Below, one piece after another: positions 1 to 13,805 of a stretch of 64,000 nucleotides of DNA (the first letter of the stretch is position 1; each line of letters opens with the position of its first letter). This DNA comes from Alnus glutinosa (lineage: Eukaryota; Streptophyta; Magnoliopsida; Fagales; Betulaceae). The notes under the pieces were generated by a model, which did not search any database, was not told the origin of the DNA, and saw only the letters and a program-made list of their open reading frames with translations. The stretch is taken from assembly GCF_958979055.1 (NCBI RefSeq), contig NC_084894.1, positions 27,599,616-27,663,615 on the forward strand. The letters are read 5' to 3'. The translations under genes and the position numbers were made by a program.

Positions 1-98
1 AAACCAACTGGAAAGAGAAAGATTATATTTCATCACTAATGAGATGGAGATCAGCTTGAACTAATCCAAGTACTAGGATTGGAGGAGAACTCCTATCA
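1..98 (-). repeat. Partial second LTR of the Ty3/gypsy remnant
   Basis: It matches 1196-1293 with about six differences and ends in CCTATCA next to the polypurine tract. The rest lies outside the window, so the target duplication of this element cannot be checked. Confidence 0.75.
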
Positions 99-924
99 AT
101 TCCGCCCCCTTGACACGACACTTGTCCTCAAGGTCGAACCCAATAATTTTGCAACTTTGCTTTTCTTCTATAGACTTCTTCAAGAACACATTCTGAGAAG
201 GACGGTACCATGAATCTCAATGGCAAAGGGGGCTGCTCTAGAGGTTTGGGAGGCGGCCTTCGATGGCGGAATTCCACACATGGTAGTGCTCTCCGGTGGA
301 GCGGCCGGATTTGTGCAGATTTGGCCAACGGTGGTTCTGTGGGGGGTTTTGCTATTGATTTTGGTGCTAGTGGGTGGACTGGGTGTTGTGTGTACTGGTT
401 TGTGTCCTGGGTCACAGTTTGGCCATCCGTCTGATACACCTTCTGTATCCACTACCATTTGTTGGTAAGCAAAAAATTGCACAACCCAATCCAGCCACTC
501 AATGGTTTCATCGCCAGAGAAACAAGGAAAAACCATTTTCATTGGCCAATGGAAATTGGGTTGCTCCTCCCAATTGTCACGATAATGGTTGTGACAATAG
601 AAAGAGCCTCGATCCTTGGTTTCGGTGGTAGGCTGTAGTGCAGGTTTGCGGTTGGGTTTGAAGTTTCGCCATTGATTTTTTAAGAAGTCTCCATAAACTC
701 GTGCACAGAACGGTTCCAGCCCCTTTGATGGAGGTGTCGTGGTCTTGCATGGATGTGACGAGCTGTTGTTGGGATGTCACGAGCTTTTGGACACTGTCCT
801 TAAGCTCTTGCATATCTGCTTCCAATTTTTGCATCCGCTCTTCGTCTGTAGCCATGGCGGCAAATCTGGTTTACTGATAATGGAATTTTTCAATGGTGGT
901 GGTTGCAATGGCTCTGGTACCAAT

Positions 925-1293
925 TGATAGGATTTACGTATGGTGGATGAAATATAGAGATGGAAAAGAGAATTATGACAGATAAATGTTTCACTTAAGG
1001 TAGGAATCACCGTAAACACAAAGTGTTTGATTAAATCCTTTCTTATTCGACATCATAACCTCTTGACTCTATAAATAGAAGAACACTCCTTCTGAGCATG
1101 AACAACCCATCGACCGATAAACATGACTACTATTGATAAATAATTACGATAAACATAAGCAATAACCCTTCTATTAACTTAACAACTCTTAAGATAAACT
1201 AACTAGAAAGATAAAGATAATATCTCATCACTAATGAGATGGAGATCAGCTTGAACTAATCCAAGTACTAGGATTGGAGGAGGACTCCTATCA
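925..1293 (-). repeat. Complete LTR of the Ty3/gypsy remnant
   Basis: This 369-bp LTR has 7-bp terminal inverted repeats TGATAGG/CCTATCA. Its last 98 bp match positions 1-98. It directly abuts the primer-binding site on its low-coordinate side. Confidence 0.8.
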
Positions 1294-1668
1294 TAGAGCA
1301 ACCCACCACTATTTTGCTTAAGCCACTCAACAAGCTTCCGTCAAAGCAAAAGATTTGATCCAACAGAAATCCTGCATATTGAATGACTCCTTGTCTATCT
1401 TGAGAAATGCAAAAATCATATAACCAGCTGAATCCATGACCATTGTAATTCAATCCACATATGCTATAAACTTAAAGTTGAAGCTATGAAGCAAATAAAA
1501 TGATATGGTGGTAATCTGAAACACAAAAGGCCTTTGACTTTAATAACTTCAACCCAAGTATAGGACTCGAAGGTGATATCTGCAATATACTCTTCTCTAA
1601 GTGCAAGTCACCAGTTGTTATGCACTCGAACATGGAAAGAATGCTCAGGTGATGGAGAAAGGGGTTAC

Positions 1669-2562
1669 CTTTTGCTGATATTGCACCTCCAGTTACACAC
1701 CCAGCGACAACTGTATTTGTCATATCATGTTTTGCCCGTGCCTGAAAACCAATAATCAAGAACCATTTTTCATTCAAAGACATTAAACCGATCATATCTT
1801 TTTATATTTAGATTTGCAACAATACCTTCTCAACAACACATTCAGCTGCTGAAAAAACCAAGCCCATGACTGCAAATGCTTTGCAGGAACTCCAGCTCCT
1901 CCGCCCCATCTGCTTTGCTTGATAAATGAACTGCTGCTTACCAGTCATTTCCTCTTGCATCAAAGGGTTGTCCAATGCCCCTAGAAACAAACCCATGAAC
2001 AGCCCAAGGCCACCTCCTAGAAACATTTCCACAACACAATAGAAAACAAATTATCAAATAGAGGAAGACCCGTCTGATTGCTTCATAGACAATGAAAAAG
2101 TATCTTAAGATCTTAAGATACAACGCAAATATAAAACTAGCTTATCAACAAAATTCATAATATCTATTGGTTTGGTTGCAGAAACAAATGTGGGTAAAGG
2201 GAAAACTTCCCCATCCCAAAATACCATAAAAACATAAACCAACCGAATTACTTATCAAAACAACATAAACCAACCGAATTAACAAAAAATGGGGGGCTTT
2301 TCCCGCATTTTCTCAGCAACCAAACAGATTAAAAATGAAAATTGGAAAAGAAACGTGAGGGGAAAAAAAACAAACGACTGAAGGGTGGTTTGTTCTTACC
2401 CATGACTCCGCTGACGACACTGCGCATAGCGCAATTGTTCCAAATATCTTGGCCGCGTATTTCCTCGACCGTGGGCAATCTTATGGGCTCAATTGGAGGC
2501 CTCTCTGCTTCTTTTGGGCTCGAGGAACCGTTTGTAGATTCATTTCCCGTATCAGAAGCCAT
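1669..2562 (-). CDS. TIM22: TIM22-type mitochondrial inner-membrane translocase subunit (exons 1-3; last exon not seen)
   Basis: TIM22 inserts multispanning carrier proteins into the mitochondrial inner membrane. Three exons join in frame on the minus strand: 2562-2400 (ATG at 2562), 2016-1826 and 1741-1669, all with GT-AG borders. The spliced protein reaches about 142 residues. It contains the family signatures LPTVEEIRGQDIWNNC, a glycine-rich first membrane segment (GGLGLFMGLFLGALDNP), a cysteine-containing second segment (FAVMGLVFSAAECVVEK) and ARAKHDMTNTVVAGCVTGG. Plant TIM22 proteins are about 170 residues, so roughly 30 C-terminal residues are missing. No matching exon is present between 1668 and 1294, after which the LTR remnant begins. 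The last exon may lie beyond position 1 with the element inside intron 3, or it may be lost. The family call is certain; whether the gene is intact is not. Confidence 0.85.
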
Positions 2563-5130
2563 GGACGTAGCTCGAATCAGAAGCGGAAACTGGCATAACA
2601 GTAAAAATGCTTGTGTGTTTGTGTGCGCGCGCGAGGAGCGGTCAGCGGTGGTGAAGATGATGAGTCACGGAGGCTTTGTGGCCTCGCCGCCAGTGAAGTA
2701 CAGAAGTGGTCTTTGAAGCTCTTTATGAAGCTCATTGAGTCGAGGTAAATACCTAGTTATAGAAGCCTAACGTGGTTTTGGTCCTTTTGGAATCTTGGGA
2801 TGCAAGAATTATGCGCGTGCGGTGTTGCTAGATGCTGCGGAATCGATAGTCAAGTGACGGCTTGTCGCAAGTGTTGGTCGGGATTATGGCTCGGTTTGGT
2901 AAATATTTTTGTGGTGGGTTTTTTATTTTTTATTTTTTAATAGTAATCAAATGTGATTGGAGTGATTTCAAGTAAAAATGAGTTTTTAATTTTTTTTTTT
3001 ATGAAACAGTGAATTTTTTTTTATAGTACCAACAAAATTATTGTGAAAAAAAAAAAAAAAAACTTATAAAAGGGGAGGAGAGTCCAATTGTTTATCGAAC
3101 GGTATCAGTATTGTTTAGATAAAAATATGATATATAATATTTGTTTTATTGTTAATAATTTATTTTGTTATATTTAATAATATATATTATGCCGTATCAT
3201 TTAAAATTTTAAATGATATGAGAGCATGTTCATCTTGTAACAATGCATATAACATTATAGGTAACTAACCATCCCAAAATTTATTTTGGGGCTGGCAACT
3301 ATCCCATCAACTACCTTGGGATGAGGAATCACCCTGGCCCGCAAAATTGTTTTGGGGTGAAGGGACACCTCCATTTTTTTGATGTCATTTCCATACTAAT
3401 AGACATCACCCCCAAACAACTCCACCATCACTGGTTGTCACCCCCAAACAAAAGGCTAAAATACAAAAGCATTCAAATCCGATTCTTTAAACATGTTTTT
3501 TTCTTCAAACTAATAAAAAAATAAATAAATAAATTAGGGCAACCACATCCGATCCTTAAAACAATCTTTTTTCTTTAGATTATGAAGAACCACAACTTAA
3601 CATCACCATACGTCTGATTTTTTACTCATCCTTTACATTAAAGAAAACGCTATAATGATTTGTATGTCTTTTATCTCTTATTTTATTAATTTATCTGTCA
3701 AAATTCTATTTCTACCTTTATTAATTATTTTTTCTTTGAGCTTAAAAGAAAAAATAATAACATAATAATTAAATAATAATAAAATGAGTTATTCTCCAAA
3801 ATAACGAATAAGGGTAAACTGTAGTTAGAACAAGTGATTCATATTTTAGTGGGCATAGAGAGTAATACAAGAGTACCAGTATAATGGTCAATTATAAGGT
3901 ATTTTCGGGTTTTTCATACCTATTCATACAGTAAGGTTTTGTTATAAATATGTTATATTATAACCCTAAATCATTATTAAAATAACCACACTCCTGTGAA
4001 CGTAAGTACATTGCCGAACCACGTAGATCTGTGTCTTAATTTTTCCTTGCTCTATCTCTTTTCAATTTTATATTATTCATTGTTGTGCATCATAACAACT
4101 GTATAGTCAGGATTTGAACTCAATAACTCTGTTATGATACTATAGTAAATCACCACTTATTCTAAAAGTTTTAAGGTAATAAAATGTTTTTTCAAAATAT
4201 TAAAAATAGAGTTGTTCTTCAAAATTTGAAGAAAATTTCAAATGATCCAATGTAAATACTCTTATAGGCTCCACAATATCAATCTAAGGTATCATAAGGA
4301 ATCATAATCCATCTACCACCATACTTTGTAACCTTTGGTTACTTTTGTTACTAGACAATAATCTTTTATAAGGATTGAGAAAATATTGGGAATTTTTTTT
4401 TTTATATCATCGACCGACCCATGGGAGGTGGGGTAGTTTCAGCCACTTCTAAATGGGCAGAATGTGGGTTTGGCTATACTCCTCAACTTTCACACATACT
4501 ATTTAAAATGTATGTGTTTATCATATGCAAAATGACACATGATAGTTATTATAGGCCAAGTTAGAGGGACCTCAAATCCAATTTATATATAGAGTTTTTC
4601 TCTAAAATGGGTTGAAGAATTTATCTCTAAGCTAGTGTATAAAATTGTCATGTGCCCCTTAGTATGTGAGAATCACATGATTTTTTAATGAGTAATGCTA
4701 CATACTATACGTTCATCTTATTGAAAGTTGTTTCGATCGTTGTTAAAAAAAAATCCAAAGTGTAATAGACAATGGCGCATATGCTTTTTAATATAAATAT
4801 TTAAAAGAGTATATGCTTCTTACATATTCAAAGAACACATGATAATTTTATAGATTAAATTAAAAAAAATTCATCAAATTCAATGCAGAAGAAATTTATA
4901 CATTTGTCCTTTAGAAAAAAGAAAAATTCCATCATGAAAACTATTTCCCACAGAAGTTATTGGGACGGCATGGATCGCCTCTACTACTTAAAAGGTCGCC
5001 AAATAAACATTTTCCACTAGAAATGCATGGGAATTTGTAACACCCTAAACGACGCCGTAGGAAGGCTCATAACGGCACTTCTGTAATTATCGCTCATTTA
5101 GAATAAGCACCGCTGCACCAGGTTTGAGCA
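2563..5130. other. Intergenic spacer between divergent TIM22 and RPS4
   Basis: This AT-rich spacer has no supported gene. It contains poly-A/T runs (about 2990-3062) and a short segment at 4690-4720 related, in reverse, to 36921-36953, so probably a dispersed repeat end. The first 150 bp beyond the TIM22 start are less AT-rich and presumably hold its promoter. Confidence 0.5.
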
Positions 5131-5166
5131 CGTATATGTATATATATATATTGCTCTCTAGGGTTT
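5131..5166 (+). promoter_or_regulatory. RPS4 core promoter: TATA-like tract plus telo-box
   Basis: A TATATATATATAT tract (about 5131-5151) is followed by TAGGGTTT (5159-5166), the reverse of the telo-box AAACCCTA. Telo-boxes are known to be common in promoters and leaders of plant ribosomal-protein genes. The distance to the ATG at 5258 is about 90 bp. Confidence 0.5.
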
Positions 5167-5257
5167 ATGGTTGCCCTAGCTATTGTTTTTGGCAGTTTAG
5201 CCGAGTGAGGACCATCTCCGCCGTCGTCCCAGAGATCTACGATCCGACGACTCCAAG

Positions 5258-7833
<2,576 letters not shown>

Positions 7834-8689
7834 CCAGTATTGTGTTTATGGTTTTAGAAGATTACCTAGATTGTATTTTTTGCAATTTGAGGATTCATGT
7901 TTTGGTTTAAATTTGTAGTACCGGGGGTTTCGGACGCTGAATGAGTTGCAATACTGTTTAATTTTTTGTTTTCTCTAGAATGAAGAATATCAGACCTGTT
8001 TGATGAGCTTACTCTTTGTTTATGTGAATTTTAAATTTTCCCTAAAGCAGATTTTGTCAAAAGGCTTTTTGGCATTTTCAGTAGTTATCGATCTCTTCAT
8101 ATAGAATTTTGCTTGTGCACATTTGCGTGGCATTTTATTTGTTAGTGCACCATTAGCAGATTTCTTTAAACATTTATTCAATTTAAAGAAATAAACTACT
8201 TTTTTTTTTTTTTTTATTTAAATACACTCTACAATATTTTGTTTTATACAATTTAAATATTTTTTAAATTAAATGTTAGGAAAAGAAAGGAAAAAGAGAG
8301 AAGAAAAAAGTTATTTAAATGTTATTTTAAATAAATGATCAAAGAAAGAAAGAGGATAAAATGTTTTTTTTTAAAAAAAAAAAAATATTAAAGGAACTAT
8401 TTTTGCTTTCTAGATTTAGAGTACAAATTTTAGTGCTCTCATGTCTCTTTTTAATTTAGGGAACAAAAAATAAATTTTATTTCCCTACATTTAGGCCTTT
8501 AGGGAAGTGAATGAGATTTATGAAAATTGATGCTAGTGCTCTTAATTGGAGAGTGGAAGAAACAGTCTGAAAAAAATTGAATTAGAGTTTGCTTAGTTCT
8601 GATGACGTTCTATATATTCTATGAATTAAATTGGAACCCTTGTTTGAATGTTGTGAGAGCTTTGGGAGCTTGAGATATATGCTGAAATG
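7834..8689. other. RPS4 3' UTR and spacer
   Basis: The first about 200 bp are probably 3' UTR. The rest is AT-rich with T and A runs (8200-8216, 8370-8387). No gene is supported. Confidence 0.5.
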
Positions 8690-9590
8690 CAGAACTTCCT
8701 CATTCAGACCACCACCATTCATGGAAATACGATAGATGCTCTCATGGATTGTGTTTTGGGCGAATTTATGATACTTAAGAAAAAGAAAATCATCCAACAT
8801 GCCTCTGTGAAGAAAAGTCCAAATGTAAGACCACAGTTAGTATTGCTGAACACCATTGAGTTACATGAAAATCCTTGGACAAAAAGATCATCCTTGAGGC
8901 AAGATTGTCTTTGAAGTGCTTGATATAAATTATAATTGCTATAATTTGGGAATGATAACTGTCTTATTGTTGTTATGTTGTAACTAAGAAATTATGATTC
9001 GGGTTTTCAACAACTTTTTAACAAAATTACCAGCAATTCGGACAAAAAATAAATGTTAAAGAATTTTATAAAATTTAGCTGCCCCAATAAATAGATAGGT
9101 TGCTTGAGACCTTTTTAGACAGGTAGGCCATATAAGAGCTTTCTCATATTTGTTCTTCGAATTCTTAACAATCCGAACAACAAAATTACTGAAAATCTCT
9201 ATAAAAGAAATTAGGGAGCCTCTTAGTTTCTATTACTATGCTTCATTTACCAGACTATAGGTTTGGTAATATCGATTGAGTGGTGGCATGCAGGTTTCAA
9301 TGATACCAAGACCCACTTATAAAGGCCAATGACACCTTCTAGCTGGACTTTGAGACCAACAAGATCATCAATTTCATTATGTTTGATGTTGGGAATGTTG
9401 TCATGGTGACTGGTGGGAGGAACAAGGGAAATGTTGGAGTTATGAAGAAGAGGGAGAAGCATAAAGGGAGCTTTTCTAGCTTTGACACTTTCACATCCAA
9501 GATGCAGTTTGCAATGATTTTGCAAGTGTCTCTTCCCAAAGACAATGGTATAAGCTGTCCAAGAGGCAAGGAGGAGACATGAAGCTCAAG
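8690..9590 (+). pseudogene. Tandem partial duplicate of RPS4 (intron 4 to exon 5)
   Basis: The stretch about 8745-8985 matches RPS4 intron 4 (about 6986-7225), for example the shared block ACATGAAAATCCTTGGA. The stretch 9255-9590 matches the intron 4 end and exon 5, with [15 protein letters not shown]-like sequence at about 9378-9425. The copy lacks the exon 5 acceptor and about the first 100 bp of exon 5, has about 200 bp of unrelated sequence inserted near 8990-9200, and has further gaps and no continuous frame, so it cannot encode eS4. Because intron sequence is included, it arose by DNA duplication and not by reverse transcription. It lacks the SINE present in intron 4 of the parent. Confidence 0.85.
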
Positions 9591-10185
9591 CGGCTTACAA
9601 TACTTGCTAATACTCGGTTTCTTTCCACGAAAAATGGTTTTTGAAAAATAATTTTGACATTTTTTAGTATTTGGTGGGGATGAAAATAATAATTGCTCAC
9701 TACTTTTTATTTTTTATTCTATTTTTATTCTTATAAAATTGATATAACTTTTAAAATTACCATAAGATGAATCACTATTGAATCTGAATTTTAAAAGTCA
9801 CATTAACTTTGAAAGGATAAAAAATGGTCATTAGCATTACTTATACGCTCCATTTTATTGGGCTGATGTGATAATGCTCATCAACCATTAATATATATAA
9901 TTTAAATTTGTTAAAATAAAATAACACCATATATATATATATATATATATAACAAAATAAAATGTAAACCGTAAAATAGGGAAGAATTGTTGATGGTCAA
10001 TCCGTTTCCCAATTTTGGGACTGACATTCCCCGTGACAAAATATTCTGAATCAGATAGGCTCCAAAAAGTTTGAAACAAAACAAGAAAACAGCACTTCCA
10101 ACGTCTCAGCTTTGCTGTCCTTGTTTTTGGTTATTCAAACCAAAACCCCCAAGAGTCAAGACACTCTCACTCTTCCCACCAGTCC
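9591..10185. other. Spacer upstream of the GH17 gene
   Basis: About 9612-9700 is a copy of a dispersed repeat also seen near 41770-41860 and 21890. An (AT)n run lies at about 9930-9950. The last 150 bp presumably contain the GH17 promoter and leader; no clear TATA box at a typical distance was found. Confidence 0.45.
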
Positions 10186-13100
10186 ATGGCAAACTCTCAC
10201 CAAATGCCTCCGAATCTTTGCCCAATCATCTTCTTCTTCTTCTTCGCCATCCTGGGCTTGGCCTCAAGGATCCGAGCCATAGGCGTGAACTGGGGCACCG
10301 CGGCCTCGCACCCTCTCCCACCGCCCGAGGTGGTGGAGCTCTTGAAGTCCAACAACATCACCAAAGTGAAGCTCTTTGATGCCGACCCACTTGTTCTCCA
10401 AGCGCTCTCCGGGTCCAACATCGGTGTCATTGTGGGCATTCCAAATAGCATGCTCAGAAGCTTGAACTCGTCCAAAAAGGCTGCGGAGAGTTGGGTACAC
10501 GATAATGTCACCCGCTACTTCTTCAATGGAGGCAGTGGAGTTCGAATTGAGTATGTTCCTGCATTTTTTTTTTTTTTTTTGGCCTTTTCTTAATGGGTTT
10601 AATTAGATTTTCCAAGTTAGATTTCCAGGTCATGATTTTTTTTCCGGTTATGTAACATGGATATCTGGGTTTTCTTTTGTACTTTAGTATCTATTGTTCA
10701 TCATTTTTGGTGACTTGGGTTTGTCATGTTTTGAGTTAATTTATCACTGTTCATGTTTGCTTGGTTTCTTGGACAAAAAGGCGTTAGTCAATTTGGGGTG
10801 GAAAATGTGGATAGATCCATTGGTTTTGTCTCTTGATTGATTAAAAAGAGGCCCTGGAAGTTAAGGTTTACATTGACGTAGTTGTTGCAGATGAAATGGT
10901 TGATGAACTTAAAGCATCCCTCGTCACGCCATTACCCTAGTCGATGGCTTGAGTGATACTACAACACCTATGTCTCATGTTGGGAAAATGAGGAGTAGCT
11001 CACATAAAGTTGGTGGTTTATAAAGATGGTAATGAGTGTTAAGTCTCACATTGCTTACTTACTAGGTGAAATTAGCGTTTATAAATAAATTTAGGGAAGC
11101 TTCAAATTGATTAGTCATTTTGTGGTGATAGCACAAATGTGGTTAGTGCTTTTCCCTAGGTCATTGCAGATACACGGTCATGATGTCACCTGATAAGAAA
11201 GGAAAATTACCAAATAATTGAAGCTACCAATTTGGTACTTTTCTTTTGATAAACGAATGGTTAGCAATTATAATTTTCATCACGCCATTGAATATGCAAA
11301 GTAGTCTATGAGTTAGCCTAATTTGGTAGTTAATTTTGGTTATATTTTAAACATTGCAAGCAACCTCTATGGATTGCAACATTTTGCAATTGAGAAGTAT
11401 GGAACCCAACTGGAAAATCTTTGCTTGCCCGCAAATTGTCATTCCTAGTTCTAGTTCAGATACTGCTTTAGGTGAACCTGTTTTGTGAAAGTATGATACA
11501 TTCTGTCAATTTTTTCAAGGGTGATGTACACATACAGAATTCGAAAGTATCTACCTTCTTGCAGCTTTGATCTGTTTAGAATGAAGCAGAGGACGTGCTA
11601 GGGCTTCTGTCAAGTGAATGAGGGACAATAGGAGGAGAGGAAATTCAAAATTTTTTAATGCGAAGTTGCATTCACCTAGTACTTTGACCTCATTATACTG
11701 CATTTGAAATGGAAAAAAAGATGCTTAGATAGCTGGGCACTGTTGTATGAAATTTTTCTAGTTAGATTTACAATGGATGTGTTGATAGTGTTAGAGAATA
11801 TACTCTCCATATACGGGTCATGGTTCTTTGTAAGGGTCAGCTATATTGGCAGAGGGTATTTAGTAAAGCAGTTTCTGTCTTTTGCATGCTAGGAGCATGA
11901 AAACACCGGGTTTCGATGTTTGCATGTTAGGTGCACAAAGCTGTTTCTGACTTCAGGAGCTGCGCCATTTCGAATAAGTGATGAAAGTTTTTGCTTGGTG
12001 TTGTGGTAGATTAAACAATGTCACCCTTCTTGGTTTTCTGGCCCTTTGCAAGGTTAGTTTGGTCCAGTGGAACTCTCATCTTTTTAAGACACGAGCTTTC
12101 CTCTGTAAAATGAAGTTTTAAGATTGATTGCATTGGAAAACCAACTCACAACTGCTGCCCAAGTTTCCCCACCTCACTCTTTTTGTTAATGGGTTTTATG
12201 TTGATTTGGTTGTGATTCATGTTGAAATTAAGATGCCATGATGATTTTGCATTTGTGCGCATCTTTTTGTCACCATCATTTTGGTGGACAATTATTTGAC
12301 AAGAAATGTGTTATAAGAATGAGCTTATAGCAAACAACTTAGGACAGGACTGGATGGTATCAGCTCCAGACAAGACACAAATTTAAATGAGTCGGTGTTT
12401 ATTAGGGGAGCAAGCTTCAAGATGGGATAGAAAGATGCATCTCTCTCTGCGTATTGCATGCTTAGTCGGCAATGCAAGTTAAGGAAAAACTATTTAGGTC
12501 CTTTTTGATTGTCCTATGAAATTGAATGGTCCTATGTATAGAATCTAATTAAATGGGACCAATTTGAGACTCTTATATGACCCCAGTAGCTTCAATTATT
12601 TCCTTTGTTAGGCTAATCAAAAGCTAAATTGATTTTGCTTATCCTTAGGGGTGTGGATTCATTCTATGAATACTACTAACCAGATTATCTACAGGTATGT
12701 TGCTGTTGGAGATGAGCCATTTCTCCAAAGTTACGTTGAGCAGTTCCATCCCTTTGTAATTGGAGCGGCCACAAACATCCAGGCAGCTTTGATCAGAGCA
12801 AACTTGGAAAGTAAGGTGAAGGTTGTAGTCCCTTGCAGTTACGATACCTTTCAGTCAGAATCCAGCCTGCCCTCAAAAGGACACTTCAGGTCTGACCTCA
12901 ACAAAACCATGATCCAACTCCTCACATTTCTCAGCAAGCATAGCTCACCATTCTTTGTGACCATCTCTCCATTTGTAACTCTCCACCAAAACAAGAACAT
13001 TTCCCTTGACTTTACTCTCTTCAAAGAAACTGCACACCCTCATAATGACAGCCACAGAACATACAAAAATAGCTTTGACTTAAGCTATGATACCATAGTT

Positions 13101-13805
13101 AATGCATTATCAACAGTTGGATTTCCCAAAATGGATATTGTTGTGGCACAGATTGGTTGGCCTACGGATGGATCAACCAATGCGACCCCATCTATTGCAG
13201 AGACCTTCATGAAAGGCCTCATGAACCATCTTCATAGCAAATTAGGTACCCCACTTAGACCTCAGAATTCTCCAATTGAAGCATACATATTTAGCCTTTT
13301 AGATGAGGACCAAAGAAGCATAACCACCGGAAATTTTGAGAGACATTGGGGTATTTTTACTTTTGATGGCCAAGCCAAGTATCGAGTTGATTTTGGCCTG
13401 GGGTCAAAAAACCTTGCGAATGCTCAAAATGTGGAGTATCTTCCGTCCAAGTGGTGCGTTGTGAACAATAATAAAGACTTGTCTAATGCAACGGCACGTG
13501 CGTTAGAGGCATGTTCGGTTGCTGATTGCACAGCTCTCTCCCCCGGTGGGTCTTGTTCTAATATTAGCTGGCCTGGGAATATATCATATGCGTTTAATAG
13601 CTACTATCAGCAGCATGATCAAAGGGCAGACAGCTGTGATTTTGGAAGTCTGGGTTTAATCACTACTGTTGATCCATCGGTTGATCATTGCAGATTTTCA
13701 GTTGAACTTCGCACTTCGCAATCAAATTCACTTGATGGGTCCTTTTTTTTCCACTTGACAACCTGGCTAACAACTACATTAGTATTTTTGCTCAGATTTA
13801 CGTAG
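10186..13805 (+). CDS. GH17 glucan endo-1,3-beta-glucosidase-like protein with CBM43, GPI-anchored; nucleophile Glu replaced by Gln
   Basis: GH17 proteins cleave beta-1,3-glucan (callose) at the cell surface. Two exons, 10186-10550 and 12695-13805, join in frame to 491 residues. In order they encode a signal peptide with a hydrophobic run IIFFFFFAILGLA (about 1-30), a GH17 barrel starting IGVNWGTAASHPLPP, and a CBM43/X8 domain (about 374-456, KWCVVNNNKDLSNATARALE, six cysteines). A hydrophobic C-terminal tail typical of a GPI signal follows. The proton-donor glutamate is present (VGDEP, Glu129). The usual catalytic nucleophile Glu before GWP is Gln274 here (VVAQIGWPTDG, CAG at 13149-13151), so hydrolysis is doubtful and glucan binding is more likely. 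The sequence resembles Arabidopsis At5g58480, which from memory also lacks this Glu. A 2.1 kb intron holds a solo LTR. Confidence 0.92.
10960..11168 (+). mobile_element. Small solo LTR in the GH17 intron
   Basis: A 209-bp unit is flanked by the perfect 5-bp target duplication GATAC (10955-10959 and 11169-11173). A second copy lies in reverse at 43526-43733. Its size and target duplication fit an LTR or TRIM-type terminal repeat. No interior sequence is attached. Confidence 0.7.

Larger units (their letters stand above)
1..1293 (-). mobile_element. Ty3/gypsy LTR retrotransposon remnant (broken; cut by window edge)
   Basis: Two copies of the same end sequence bracket a short interior. The complete LTR (925-1293) begins TGATAGG and ends CCTATCA on the minus strand. 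Next to it lies a primer-binding site close to the initiator-Met type (TGGTACCAGAGCC, about 911-924). A purine-rich tract (AAGGGGGCGGAAT, about 99-112) precedes the second LTR (1-98). The interior holds only gag-like sequence on the minus strand, including a coiled start near 855 and a stretch like the Ty3/gypsy capsid motif near 540-450. No protease, reverse transcriptase or integrase is seen, so the element is broken and non-autonomous. The LTRs differ at about 6 of 98 comparable positions, which suggests an age of a few million years, more if the host mutates slowly. It has the same orientation as the neighbouring TIM22 gene. The Ty3/gypsy call is fairly safe; the lineage is not. Confidence 0.8.

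Noticed and set aside
12651-12694. Upstream ATG in frame with GH17 exon 2
   Set aside because: It lies in the intron; the acceptor at 12693-12694 and the conserved join IEYVAVGDEP show the exon starts at 12695.
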